Source: Struthidea cinerea (lineage: Eukaryota > Chordata > Aves > Passeriformes > Corcoracidae). From it: DNA of 64,000 nucleotides. Location: assembly GCA_013397865.1 (NCBI GenBank), contig VZTI01003365.1, positions 657,021 through 721,020 of the forward strand, written 5' to 3'. Position numbers and translations under genes: made by a program. Shown piece by piece: positions 46,701 to 58,710 of the stretch (the first letter of the stretch is position 1; every line of letters begins with the position of its first letter). The notes beneath the pieces were generated by a model. That model was not told the origin of the DNA, made no database searches, and saw only the letters and a program-made list of their open reading frames with translations.

Positions 46701-47144
46701 ATCCCTGCCCTTGCCTGTCAGGCTTGGAGGCTTTGTTTGTTTAAAAAAAATAATTGCACATACAATTTAATGCCACTGTACTTTTCAGCTGGGCAGACTC
46801 TAAAGAAAACTCACAAATAAGTTCCGGGGAGAACTCACAGCTTTGATGTAGCTGTGAGGGGGTTGGGTGGACCAGGGGGCACCAGCCCTCAGCAGTTTTT
46901 GGGGCTGTGTCTTGAGGCACTATGCTGCTGAGATGCTATTGCTGCGAGAAGGCATGTAGGTAAAATCCTAATGAGCTCTGACAGCAGAAAATGTGAGGGT
47001 TTTCATATTCCCTGATACCACTCCTTACGTTTGTCTCTGCCTCTGAACCAGCCGGTGAAGGACGTGGCGTGTGGGGAAGCCATGCCAGATTTGCTTCCTC
47101 TCTCAGATGGCTCAGTTTGTGTGTGTCTGTCTTCATATAAAATG
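43716..47144. other. Non-coding stretch with low-complexity tract and possible conserved elements
   Basis: No gene recognised. An A-rich patch (AAAAAACCAAAAA type) lies at 44529-44578. Segments at 45830-45930 and 46340-46480 have balanced composition and homeobox-type motifs (cgtaattagctgcattag, attagtcaatcatcgcag). They stand out from the surrounding AT-rich sequence. Confidence 0.5.
44529..44578 (+). repeat. A-rich low-complexity tract
   Basis: About 50 bases of A runs interrupted by CC or C, resembling the patch at 34621. No coding meaning. Confidence 0.85.
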
Positions 47145-47215
47145 GCAGAATCATTTGGGTTGGAAAAGACCTTGATATGGTTTCACTGAGACTCTGGCAT
47201 CCTGCCCTACCCTAA
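47145..47215 (-). mobile_element. Short CR1 3'-end fragment, reverse orientation
   Basis: The diagnostic piece is 'atcatttgggttggaaaaga' followed by 'ccttgatatgg', with weakly matching sequence after it. Only the first 35-40 bases are convincing. Confidence 0.7.
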
Positions 47216-49227
47216 GGAGGAACTAGCATCCCCATGGGGCACAGCAATGGCTTTCCAGAGAGCACAGCAATATTTCCCAGGTCCTGGTCCCCCATTAACA
47301 TGGACAGGCGGTGGGTCAGAGTGCCCTGTGATGAGGCTGAAATGTGTATGTCTTTACTCTCCACCCCAAATATGGATGAAGGGAATACTTGCATCCCACC
47401 ACTCAGACCCACCTTCCCAAAATCTGCTATGTGTGCAATGCTGCCCACCTGCAGTTTTGTCTTTGCCCCACAAGCTCTCCTGGGGATTATCAGCAGTTTC
47501 TTTTGTGGCAAGGGACAGCTGTAATCAGAAGGTCGATCAGTGGATTGTGAAGCACTTGTAGAAGGCAACACATGAGAGACCTACAAAGACGAATGAGAGT
47601 GCATGATCTTTTGTCGAGGAAGAACAGAAACCCATAAGGGAATAAAGGAGTTTGTCATCAGCAGTTTAGCAGGAAGGAGGAAACCAGACTTTCTTGGCTT
47701 CCACTGTAACCTTTTTCATCTTAATTTGATCTCTGGCTCTATTATTTCTAGCAAGCTGGCAGTCTGAGAAGGTGCTATAGATGTGACTAAATGCCACCAT
47801 GAGAACTGAGCCCAAGCCTTGAACACCCCTGGCTGCTAATTCACAGAGGCTGCTGACCCCTGCTTGTAGGTCTGTTGTAAGTAATTTCCTTTCCTGATTA
47901 GATCAGAACAGTGGCACCAACCTGAGTGTGTCAACACGGGGATTTCCTGCTATGTTGATTTTCCTCTATCCCGAAGCAAGCTGTATGCTATAATTTTTAA
48001 GTTGAAAAGCAAATTTATTCCTGTAGGAGATCCATTTCCAAACTGCATTTAGACAATAAGCAGTAAATCTTCACACATTTCTCATTTCACATCATAGTTA
48101 CAGCAGGTGGTGGCTACTGTCTAATCCCATAATAATGAATATAATAAACAAATATCTTCCACATTCAGACTGTGGAAGATAAGCTTTTGCCAGATACAGT
48201 TGCAAACTATGGGGCACTATAAAGGGGGTAAATATTACAGTCTCCAAGAGGTAGGACAAGTTAGCCTTTTGTTTCCAACCATCCAACATTTCTTAACCCA
48301 GAAGCGACTTTTGTTACGCCTCAAATTTGTATCAGCAACCCTTTTCCTTTTAGGCACAGTTTGCTGGGAATGACTGTGCCTTTGCTCAACCACTGATGTG
48401 AAGGTGGGCGGTCGCCATTGCATGCAAGCTGTGGGGAGCCACTTTGGGGCTGTTGGAGAGAACCAACCTCCTGGCCCGGAGATGGGCAAGGAAGAAACAG
48501 AGGGATGGAGTATATATAGAGCGCACAGTAAATTTGGTTAGAATGACCATGCATTCGAAGTCCTGCCACTTCTCCCTGCTTTATGCTCTTTGCCAGTACA
48601 AAGAATGTAACTGGGCTAGAGGAGCAAAGACTGGATGAGCATTCCTGAGAAAGCACAGAAAATGGCATGCACTGAAAAACAAATGCTGTAGTTTGTGATC
48701 TTACACAGATTCACTAGCCAGGAAAAAGGAAAGACCCCACTGATGATTGAAATAGAAACTTTCTAAATACAAGTTTACATCGTTTTGTTGTGGAGTCCTT
48801 CCTCGTAAAACGCACAGAGAAGAGTAGGGGGGGACAGTGGCAGTTTTGTTACCTGTTACATGTGAGATCGTGTATGCCATTAATGGACCATTGATTAAAC
48901 GCAATGTTTAGAGCTGTAAGCTACCACCTTTTGTTTTGTCTGCTCATCATCAAATAAAGACTTAGAGAACTCAGGCAAGAAAAAATTTTATTTAGTCTTA
49001 CAGCATTTAAAATACATTCAGGCATTCAACTGAAAGACACTTCTTAGGAAATCAGAATTTAATAAGGAAGTATTATTTAAACTATCCCAATTTTCTCTTT
49101 GGGGGGAGGCGTTTCTTGTTAAAAATACTTAGCTTACTTTTTATTGTACATCACATGCACAATATTCAGTTGTAAGTGATTAGTAGCACATTCTTGCAAC
49201 ATCACATATCATTCTTGTTAGTGAAGA
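47216..49227. other. Non-coding stretch
   Basis: No gene, RNA or clear repeat was recognised on either strand. Open frames of up to 119 codons (47212-47571 minus) lack codon or family support. Confidence 0.5.
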
Positions 49228-49390
49228 TCACGGAATCACAGAATGGCTGAGGTTGGAAGGGCCTCTGGAGATCCTCTGGTCTGACTGCCCTGCCCAAGCA
49301 GGGTCAGAGAAGACAGGTGATCCAGGACCACGTCTATACTATCTCCAAGGAGGAAGACTCTGCAACATCTCTTTGTCATCTTCAGTAACA
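49228..49390 (-). mobile_element. CR1 3'-end fragment of a different subfamily, reverse orientation
   Basis: It has 'acggaatcacagaatggctg' and 'aggttggaagggcctctgga', then 'gatcctctggtctgactgcc' and 'caggaccacgtctatactat'. The 'GGGCCTCTGGAGATC' and 'CCAGGACCACGTC' variants differ from the copy at 43411, marking another CR1 subfamily. Confidence 0.88.
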
Positions 49391-49864
49391 AAATATCATC
49401 CCTTTGTGCCACCCTTAAAAGGAGAGGAACTTCCCATCAGCAGCTAAGTGAAAAAAAAAAAGGATACACTAAAATGAGGATGTTAACATTTCCAGTTTTT
49501 GCTTTGCTGACTCCACATTCTTCATTTATATGTAAAAATTTACACAAGGATTTTATTACGTGATTCTTTACACCCACAACTTTACTGTTTCTTTGCAAGT
49601 GGATCATAAATCCCCAAAAATTTTTAAAGCTAAAAGCTGCAGCCATGTACCATTGAAATTCCCAGGGATTTTTCAGTATTACAAATTGTCTTCTGAGGTA
49701 CCACAGCTTTTCTTATCCTGTATTTTTCAAATGGGAAATCTAATATTGCAATATCAACCTGAATTTCTTCTGTGCAGAAAAATACCGATTTTAACTTACC
49801 TGCCTTTTAAACCATGGTTCTTCAGATCAGGCAAATATTTAGAGAGTTTATTTTCTTTCTTTTT

Positions 49865-49912
49865 NNNNNNNNNNNNNNNNNNNNNNNNNNNNNNNNNNNN
49901 NNNNNNNNNNNN
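49865..49912. other. Assembly gap (48 N) in a T-rich tract
   Basis: The gap is flanked by ttattttctttctttt on the left and tttttaag on the right, so it probably replaces a poly(T)/low-complexity run. Confidence 0.99.
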
Positions 49913-51698
49913 TTTTTAAGAAAGACTTAATTTGGACACTTGATCTTGAATGTATTTTACGTTTTAATGCAAATTTTTAAGGAATTTGTGGGTTGTGTGG
50001 GCATATCTAAACAGAAGACACACTTTTTAATGAAGTGTGTATCTCAGATTGGCTTTTTGGCCAAGAGCATTGGCAGACATCATCCATGTATGCCTTCCCA
50101 GGTGGAGTTGTGTATCTGCTCTGTGAGAATTATGTATTTAGTTTTTAATTGTTTTGCTAAGAGTAAAATTACTGAATGTTTTCACAAGCAGAGGAGTGAG
50201 ATCCCTGCCAGAGAGCTCTCTGCATGTGAGAGTAGCACAGCACAGAACACATATGAAGACTGAAGAAAACATTTCATTATTGCTGGAAGTTGCAACACCC
50301 CTGTGCAAGGCACCCTGACAAACTGCTCTGCGAAAGTGTTCCAGTGCAGGGCACTGACAGGTCAGTGCAGTGACATTAGGAGGATGACAGCGATGCTGGA
50401 ACGATGATTCCACATGAAAAATATTCACTGCTTTTTGACTGTTAGGAGGGTCATTCAAATTAATTACACAAAAGAAGCACATAATAAAATCGTTGGGGTG
50501 AAATCTGTGCTTGTCTTGGATAACGTAGCTGGCCGGCTTTTGTAAACTGGTGGACCTGTAAACTGAGCAATCCACAATTCACAACAAAAGCTACCCCAAT
50601 AAAACGTTTTGTCTACTGGCTTCTTTGTCTAGCTGCTTTTTTTTTTTTGTTAAAAGTTTGATTTTTACGAAGCTTGTCAGTAAGATTCTTGATCTCTCAC
50701 AGTTTTGTATTTTCTTTTTCCATGTGAGCATTTCAATCAAACCAAAAATGACAGCTTAAAGACATGCAGATGGCTTTTGAGCTAGAGAGAACTGGTTGTC
50801 TAAGCTAACTGGTAAAAAGGGGAGTCTTCTACTTGGTTGACTGAAATTTGGCTCTGTTAATTTAGTAACAACTTTTTCCTCAGCCTTTGTTCATGGCTGG
50901 AAGTTTTTTGCCTTTCCTGATATGGACGGTGACTCTACTAATAGTAAGTTTTGGGGTTTTTTTGAAAGTCCAAGGGATAAGTATAAATCCCCCCCAATAC
51001 TCAATTTCATAAATATTTTGGTTGTTTTTTTTTTTACACTGGAGTGTGTCCATTATTCATCACTGTTACTTGACTTTCTCTTGTGAACATTTTGATATAA
51101 AAATTTAAAAAATAATAAGCATGTGCAGAAAGGTGAAAGAGAAATTCTTCCTTTCTCACAAAGCCAGAAAGCTTATTTCCCATGATTGAATATTTATTTG
51201 AATTTTTTTTAATTTCAGTTTTCTTTTTTCTTCAATCTTTTTTTCTTTTCATATTTTTTTTTCAATTTCCTGTTCACTTATAACTTAACTCCTGGCAGCT
51301 ATGTTATAAGGTAAGTGGTCTAAGAAGATATTAATCTGAAATAAAAAAAGTGTTTTGCTCAACAAAAGCTGCAAAACTCAGTTTGTTGGCAAAGGAAAAA
51401 GTGTTGGTCTCGCCCTTCCCTGCTCTTACTAAGGAATGTTTTAATGTCCAAATTAGAAGACTAAAGTACTACCAAGCAATAATTTTTCAGGTAATTGAAT
51501 TTGGGTTTTGGGACGTTTTTTTGTGGTCATTGCTTGGTAATTAAGGGCTGCTCTTGGATTTTAACTTTTCATTTTTGAAATATGAACTCTTTTTTTTAGG
51601 CAGATTAATCGGACATTTTGTGGCTGATGGCCAAGATGCTCAATTACAGATTTAGATATAAAGTTACAGCTCCATTTCGTGCAACTTTTTGCTTTGAA
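49913..51698. other. AT-rich non-coding stretch
   Basis: Many T runs (for example 50639-50649, 51026-51036 and 51205-51270) and no recognisable exon or repeat family. Confidence 0.5.
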
Positions 51699-52022
51699 TT
51701 TGTGACTTACCACATGCACATTAAAAGGGGAGACCAACAGTGAGCAGCTGCCATCCGATCCCGTGTTTCACTTGTGACCAGTGAAGTGCTTGCGCGGCAC
51801 TGTGCATCATCCCTGCGGGAAGCCCATTCCTGTGCAGGGAGTCCTTGGACCCAGCAAAATGTTTTCTTCACCACTGAATGCAGCTGTGAGCAACAGGCTG
51901 CACTGTACCAAATACAGTTTGTTGGCATCGGCTTGCACTTTATTCTGCTGGGGTTTTTCTCTCTTTTCTGCGTGTAAACATTTTTGCAAACATTTCTGTT
52001 GGCTTCTTGGCTGCAGTATCCC

Positions 52023-52067
<45 letters not shown>

Positions 52068-52080
52068 ATTTTTTGTATCC

Positions 52081-52112
<32 letters not shown>

Positions 52113-52128
52113 ATCTTTTGTGACCTAC
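51699..52128 (+). mobile_element. Possible poly(A)-tailed retroinsertion with flanking direct repeats
   Basis: A segment of about 315 bases (51711-52025) runs into a 41-base A tract (52026-52066), 14 non-A bases, then a 29-base A tract (52081-52109). The string tttgtgacttac (51699-51710) recurs as tttgtgacctac (52117-52128) just after the A tracts, 11 of 12 identical, as a target-site duplication would. No source gene was recognised in the body, and no canonical AATAAA precedes the tail. A simple microsatellite expansion is the main alternative. Confidence 0.4.
52026..52109 (+). repeat. Twin poly(A) tracts (41 and 29 A) separated by 14 bases
   Basis: Two pure A runs, among the longest homopolymers in the window. 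On the minus strand they create meaningless poly-Phe open frames. Their exact lengths may be affected by assembly. Confidence 0.97.
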
Positions 52129-55100
52129 AAAACATGGAAATGGGAGTTTCAATGAAGGGTTGGAAGTGGTGTGTCCAGAATCTTGTTTGCAGGTGTTTTT
52201 TGGCCACCCAGCAGAGCACAGAAAAAGCCACAGTCACTGTCTGTGAGGAACACAGCTGAGACACAGGCTGGAGAACACTCAAAGCTTGTCTTAAACAGAC
52301 TCCTGGACAAAAATTATTCTGCTAAAGAGGTCATGTATAATTTTTAGTACTAAATATTTTCATGACTTGAACTTCTCGCAACAAGAAAATACAAATGTGC
52401 CACTTTTAAAATACACCCTTTGGAAATAATTTTCAGTTAAGCAAACTTGTCAAAAATAGCCTACCAAAATAATTATGAAAAGCACTTTTATTAAGGGAAT
52501 GATATTCACTGCTCCAGTATCAGATATTCTCAAAAACACATTGTAAAAAAGGATCCCATGCCGAAATCTTCAGGATGCTTCCAATCCCATTGGAATTGTG
52601 TGAGTTTAATTCAGTGTTGTTCTATTATCATAATCAAAGTATTTTTGACAAGTAAAATAAAATATTTAAATGTTTTAGCCAAAGCATTTTCATGTATTTT
52701 TCTTTGCTCATAGGATGCTCCTGTTTAAATTTCTCCTTCATTTGGTGCTTAAAAGGTTTTTATGTTCAGGAGAGGATGGATACTGGGAGCATGTGCTATC
52801 AATCACCATTATACTGAGTGTGAGAACTGGAAAAAAATACTCTTCAAATCAACAGAGTAATCTGGACAAATCAGTAATTTGTTTTCATTTTTTAAATTAA
52901 AATAGGAATACCAGGTCACAAACTATTATTCAAAATTTACATAAATCTTTCCGAAAATATTTTCTTCTCCATTTTAGTTCTATTTTTTCATCCAAAACTC
53001 TTTTCAAATTTGACATAAATTCTTGCATAGTTTCAACCTGTGTCTCCTTCTACTGACAGATAAACTACATAAGTAAAAAATAATTACTTGCTCCAAAGGT
53101 ACCACCTGCATATTGGGTATGTATCTGTTGCTTAAACAACAGCAACGGTTAAAATTACAATAAATTTATCACCCCGTCCTATGAGACAAAATCACATTTT
53201 TTTTTAAAGAAGAATATATATGTACATGTTCTGCTGTTTGCTTTTGAATCACCCATTGCCGCTGCTTGATCACAAATTTGAATTATGGAGACAATCTTCC
53301 AGGCCCTGCTGGTAATTAATCGCTGTAACTTGTGTGTGCCTTTGTGAATCCAGCAGTGTGGCTGCAGATAAACAAGTAATTAGCACTTTTATACAAGTGA
53401 AATGGATTTCCAATTACTGCTATCTCCCCCCTCCCCCTCTTCTTCACATGCATTTTTCTTAGGCATTAGGGATGCCTCACGGCTTACCAAACCAGATAGT
53501 CTTGTCTTTCTCCCTTGCTCTCTCCACCATTCAGCAAGGGTTTAATCCAAGCCAGGCTGCTGAGCTGCTGTGCCTGCCCTCATGCTGCTGGGCTGATGGG
53601 AGAAGCCTTCTGAAGGAAAGAATGATCTTTTTAGGTAAAACAAGAAAACATAAAAAGCATTTGGGCAAGAGCAGTGGTAATAGTTTATAATCTGATGTAG
53701 GGCTGCCAGAGAGCTGTACCGGGAAGAGGCTCTAGAATTATCCCAGGTCCCTAGATTAGCTCAGGACTAAAGGGAAAAAAATGTGACCAGCAGTATGTAG
53801 TGTATATGGGCACAAACTAGGAAATCCAGAGGAATCTGTAACACAGTGTATTACAAGAAGCATAGAGGCGCAAACTAGTCCTGTGACCTGCTTATCTGCA
53901 GAAACCTGGGACTGGATCCAGCTACTTTGATCCTCCGAGAAAGGAGGGAATGCAGCATCATGTACAGCTAATTTGGTAGAGTTCAGCTAGAGTACAGCTC
54001 CAGCCCTAACAGGGGCCAGATGGTGTGACCCCGTGCTGTGCTGCCCGCCTGCCCACAGCACAGCGCAGCACAGCGCAGCACTTCCCTTTGGCAGACAACT
54101 GCCTTTCCACCATGTGGGATTTCTGTCTTCAGAATTGCTTTAAGAAAAAAATAAATGCCTTGCACTTCTTTTGCTCCAAAGAGGGACCCACCTCTTGAGC
54201 ACAGTAGTCCTCTATTTCCACCAGTGTGTTTGGAAACCTTTACAGCATTCCACCAGAGCCAATGCAGCTTTGATGCTTTATTTCTCAGAGGCAGGGCAAG
54301 TATGGAACATATTACCTTTCTGGGAAAATTCTGACTTGGATTACTGCTTTGGCACTTTCCAAGTGGCCTTCTCACTCTGTATCCCAAAGTGTCTCACAGG
54401 GTAATAAATTACATTATCTGCAACCGGTATGACCTCAGTAAGATCCACCTATGGCCAAGAATACCTCCATCTTACTGTCAGTTAATTAGTGGTGTCATTC
54501 ATTAACTGAGGAAGTGAGAGCCAGGAAGCAACCCTTTAGCCTTTATGGCTGGTGTGACAGCATGGCACAAAAGCCATCTAACCAGTCACCATCAGCTGGC
54601 TGAAGGGAGGTTAGATACCGACAAGGAGTTTGCTCCTGTGGCCCATGGGAGAGGCGTGGCACACACAGAGTCACCCTTGCGTGCACATCCCATGCATGGT
54701 CACATTTGGGGTTGTCATCTCACCTTCCTGCAAGCAAGGCCTGAGCTGCTATTGCCTTAACCTGTGCACTGCTCTGACCTTAAACCTTAACCCTGTGTAA
54801 TCTGATGGGGATGGCTTCCCAATCCTGCAGTCTGGCGCCCTCTAAATTCAGTGTAGAATTTGTTCCTCTGAGGTACAGAGGCTGGTGTATCTCATCACAC
54901 CCAGCACACTGATACAGCATTAAGGGAACCCAGTCAGGCTGCTTGCTGCTTCTCTGTGGCCATCCAGGGAGCCTTTCGAAGAACAAGGATCAGAGAGCCC
55001 ATATTTTGATGTGGAGTGAAAAAGGCATCTCTATTTCTGCACCCTGATGTGGTTAGTGCCCAACTTTGATTCTTGCAAGCCCAAGTGCTAAATCGAGGAA

Positions 55101-57876
55101 CAAGCCAATGGAGAGCTGGAGGAGCAGAACGCAGCTTCTTGTGCTCCAGAGACAAAAGTCCACACTGCTCACATTGGTGTGGATGCTGCTGGCAGCATGC
55201 AGAGAGGCTGATGCTGCTCACAGTCCCCAACAAGGGCGCAACCAGTGCCCAGCCCTGCCCTTCTCACTGAAGCATTCTTCCCCTGCAAACAGAGCTGGAG
55301 GTGAGGCATTGGGAGGGGTTTGATCCATATGAAAGGCAGGCAGAGAGCACTGAAGAGACGTGTATGAGCCTGAATGCATCTGTAGTCTCAAGATCTCACA
55401 GATATGCAGATGTGCTATGATGGGCTCCTCCTTGGATGCTGGCATTCTTGGTTTTACTGCTCCTTCACAGACACCTCTGTGACAGCATACAGAGCCCTTT
55501 GGTATCACTCCTTATTCCATTCAGAGTTTATCCACCTCTCTTAACCCCCTTTAGTCTGTCAGCAACCTTCCTCACCCTCCCACAGACAGCAGACACGCAG
55601 TTCCCCGCTAGAAGGTTTTTTTTTTAACATATGAAAAATGCCTTCTTGCTCTTCCCTCTCCTCCTCTGCTTTGCTCCACACCACATATTCTGGAAGTCAC
55701 CTTCAGACCACACTGGAGTGTTACCTCTATTGCCCAGGGCTAGGATCACGTTACAGCTTTCCTCTTCGAACTAAAGATGTGTGCTCTGATTTGAACTTCA
55801 CTAAAGTTCAGGGATGTTTGGAATCTGGACTTCTGGCTTGGACCCCTCTCAGTGCCTCATGTCAGCATCTAGGAGTTGACAGAAGTTGTTTGCAGCTGAG
55901 GCAGCCAGATCTGCAAGATGCAAGTGACCAGGAATAAAAGAAAGAAACCCTAGCCCTCAAATTAAAACTGGCCCCATGAGGAATTGCCTGGCTTCTAGAG
56001 ACACACCAACATATCTTTCTTCCCACACAAGCCACAGGTCAGGCAGTGCTCACCTGGCTACTGGAAATCTCAACAAGCAAGGAGATTCCAGCAGTCTAGG
56101 GTCACACACCCTGGCCTGGATGGCACGCATCTTCATATTCCTGCTTTCTCTTCAAGGGACTGGGCTAGGAGAAGGTGATGGAGAAGATTCTTGCGATAGA
56201 TAACCCCATTTGGCACATGGGTGCTTTCCCTTTGCAATTGCTTTGGGGGAGAAGAGGAGATGGGCAGAACAAGTGTTTTTTGCTTTTTATTTATTTTACC
56301 GGAGTAGGCTTGGCCAGCTCAGCTTTGCCTCCATAACAGACTCAATGTGCAAAGGGTGGTGGGGGGAAGATGAGACTTGTTTCAAAGCCCTTATCAAGGT
56401 GCAGGCTGTGTTCCTCTCCTGGCGCCTCATCTCAGCAGCGTGGCACCCGTGGGGTTATGCCTGCTGCTGCTGGGCAATGTGAGGGAGGCATTCCAAGCCT
56501 GTGCTCTCCGCATGCCCTCAGCCTGCCTCTCAGGGAGGGGATCTTACATCACCGGCCAGGTGTCTGTGCAAGCCCAGAGGAGCCTGCCCACTGTCAAAAC
56601 AAACAGGCCTGTCATTTTCTCTTCTTCTGCCTACAGGAACCGAAAATTTCCTTCCTGCCCTTTCCTCCTGGCAGAAAATAGGCAGCTGAGAGACGGGCCA
56701 GAGAGGCCAGGGAGGACCAGTGGCCCCCACACTCCCAGGATAGGAGGGAGCTGTTGCAGCCCAGGCTATTTTTAACCTGTTTTTGTTGCACACTGGCAAG
56801 TCGTGTCTCTCATTGCTTTCTTCCTTCTCCGTGTCTCTGTGTGTCTTTGCAGCTCCTTCCTGCTACCGTGAGATGTGAGATATGGCCTGGGAAATCTGCA
56901 CCAGGCAGTATTTTTAAACCAGGCCTCCTCTTTGCAGGCTGCTGTGACGCAGTTCATCCGACTTTGCGAGTTTCTCATGGGAATGCAGGGTGCCCGGCAG
57001 CAGTCTGTGATACTTGGCTGTTTAGTTTTCAGCCTGCACGATGCAACCCTTGGGGCCCAGGCTAACATCTCAAGACTTGGGAAGCAGCAGACCTTGTGTG
57101 TGTGCAGGGGAGGGGTCGAGCCTGGCTGTCATCACAGTGCAGCTTTCTGGATGTCAGCTGCAGGTCTCCAAAGTGAGGTGACTTTTCCAGCTGGCCAAGT
57201 GTTGCCATCAAATCTAGGGGCCTGGGCACAGGGATGATCTCCCTAGGTACCTGCCCTCCTGCAGAGCACGTGTCTCTCTTCAAAGTCCCTGTTCATACTC
57301 TCTGTGGAAATGGTATGGATCTTGTAATATTTGGAACAGGTTTACAGCAATGAAACCCTGGAAAATAGACATCCGGTGTAGCAAAAACTGAATAAAAATA
57401 CACGAAGAAATATTTGGGAGCAAATCATTTGACCTGCTTCACATGCCCAATAAACCTTTGTTCTTGCCTCTTCCTCCACAGCTAAAATTCTATCTGGGTG
57501 AAAGAAAAGGTGCTGCTGAGGACAAAAAGTTTCCTTATGAGGTTAGTTTGAGACTCTGTGCTGGAAACATTCTGTCCAAAAACATTCTTTCAGTGTTTTT
57601 GCTGTGAGAAAAGGCAGGAGCCACTTGTATTGTCTACAGCATGAACATCCATTTTTCTCATGGTGCTAGTTTTTTACTGAAATTCTTGCAGAAGATAAAA
57701 AATATATTTTAGTCGCTCAGAACCTTGTAGATTAAAGATTTGCTTAATCAGATTTTCTTCTGTGAGCAAGTGGTTTGTTTCTTCTTACTTTAATATTTAT
57801 GATGCATAAAGACTTAAATTAAATAACCAGTATCTGAAGATTCTTGTATGTGACTCTTTTGCTGTTGAAGAATGAA
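52129..57876. other. Non-coding stretch with candidate regulatory segments
   Basis: No gene recognised. A segment at about 53225-53440 is rich in homeobox-type TAATTA motifs. A 10-base tandem (cagcgcagca x2) lies at 54061-54080. Around 56560-57010 the sequence is GC-balanced with a MEF2-like CTATTTTTAA (56766-56775). Short open frames between 54171 and 57283 have no family similarity. Confidence 0.5.
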
Positions 57877-58710
57877 TCATAGAATCCTGTATAGGTTGTA
57901 AAAGACCTCCGAGATCATTGAGTCCAACCCTTAACCCAGCACTGCCAAGTCCACCACTAACTCATGTCCCTAAGTGCCACATCTACACGTCTTTTAAATA
58001 CTTCCTGGGATGGTGACTCCACCTGTTCCCCGGGCAGCCTGTCCCAATGCTTGACAACTCCTTTGATGGAGAAATTTCTTCTAATATCCAGTATACACCT
58101 CCCCTGGTGCAGCTTGAGGCCATTTCTTCTTGTTGTATTGCTCATTACCTGGGAGAAGAGGCTGACCCCTACCTGGCTACAGCCTTCTTTCAGGCAGCTG
58201 TAGAGAGTGATAAGATCTCCCCTGAGCCTCCTTTTCTCCACGCTAAACACCCCCAGCTCCCTTAGCCACTCCTTGTAGGACTTGTGCTCCAGACCCTTCA
58301 CCAGCTTCATCACCCTTCTCTGGACTCGTTTCAGTGCCTCAATGTCTTTCTAGTAGTGATGGGTTTAAAACTGAACACAGGATTCAAGGGGCAGCCTCAC
58401 CAGAGCTGAAGAACAGGGATATGGTCACTGCCCTGGTCCTTCTGGCCACAGGATTTCTGATCCAAGGCAACCTGTCCTGCATCAGCTAACTGGGCCACTT
58501 TGTCATAGAAGGAGATCAGGCTGGTCAAGTAGGACCTGACTTTCACAAATCCACACTGACTGGGCTGGATCCCCTGGCTGGCTTGCACATGCCACAGGAT
58601 GGCACTCAACCTGATCTGCTCCACGACCTTCCCTGGCACTCAGTTCAGGCTGACAGACCTGTAGTTCCCCAGATCTTCCTTCTGGCCCTTCTTAGAGATG
58701 GGCATAATTG
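57877..58710 (-). mobile_element. CR1 LINE, 3' UTR and ORF2 C-terminal region with internal deletion
   Basis: The plus strand starts 'aatcatagaatcctgtatag' and 'gagtccaaccc', the reversed CR1 3' end. On the minus strand an uninterrupted 118-codon frame (57957-58313) reads like the ORF2 C-terminus, with blocks KGLEHKSYKEWLRELGVFS, EKRRLRGDLITLYSCLKEG, HWDRLPGEQVESPSQEVFK. A second frame (58397-58639) holds an earlier reverse-transcriptase block (MPGKVVEQIRLS, SLISFYDKVAQL). The sequence between is shortened and frameshifted, suggesting an internal deletion near 58430-58470. It is not an active element. Confidence 0.92.

Noticed and set aside
51707..52282. 191-codon minus-strand frame
   Set aside because: Much of its central part is poly-Phe from the twin poly(A) tracts; not a protein.
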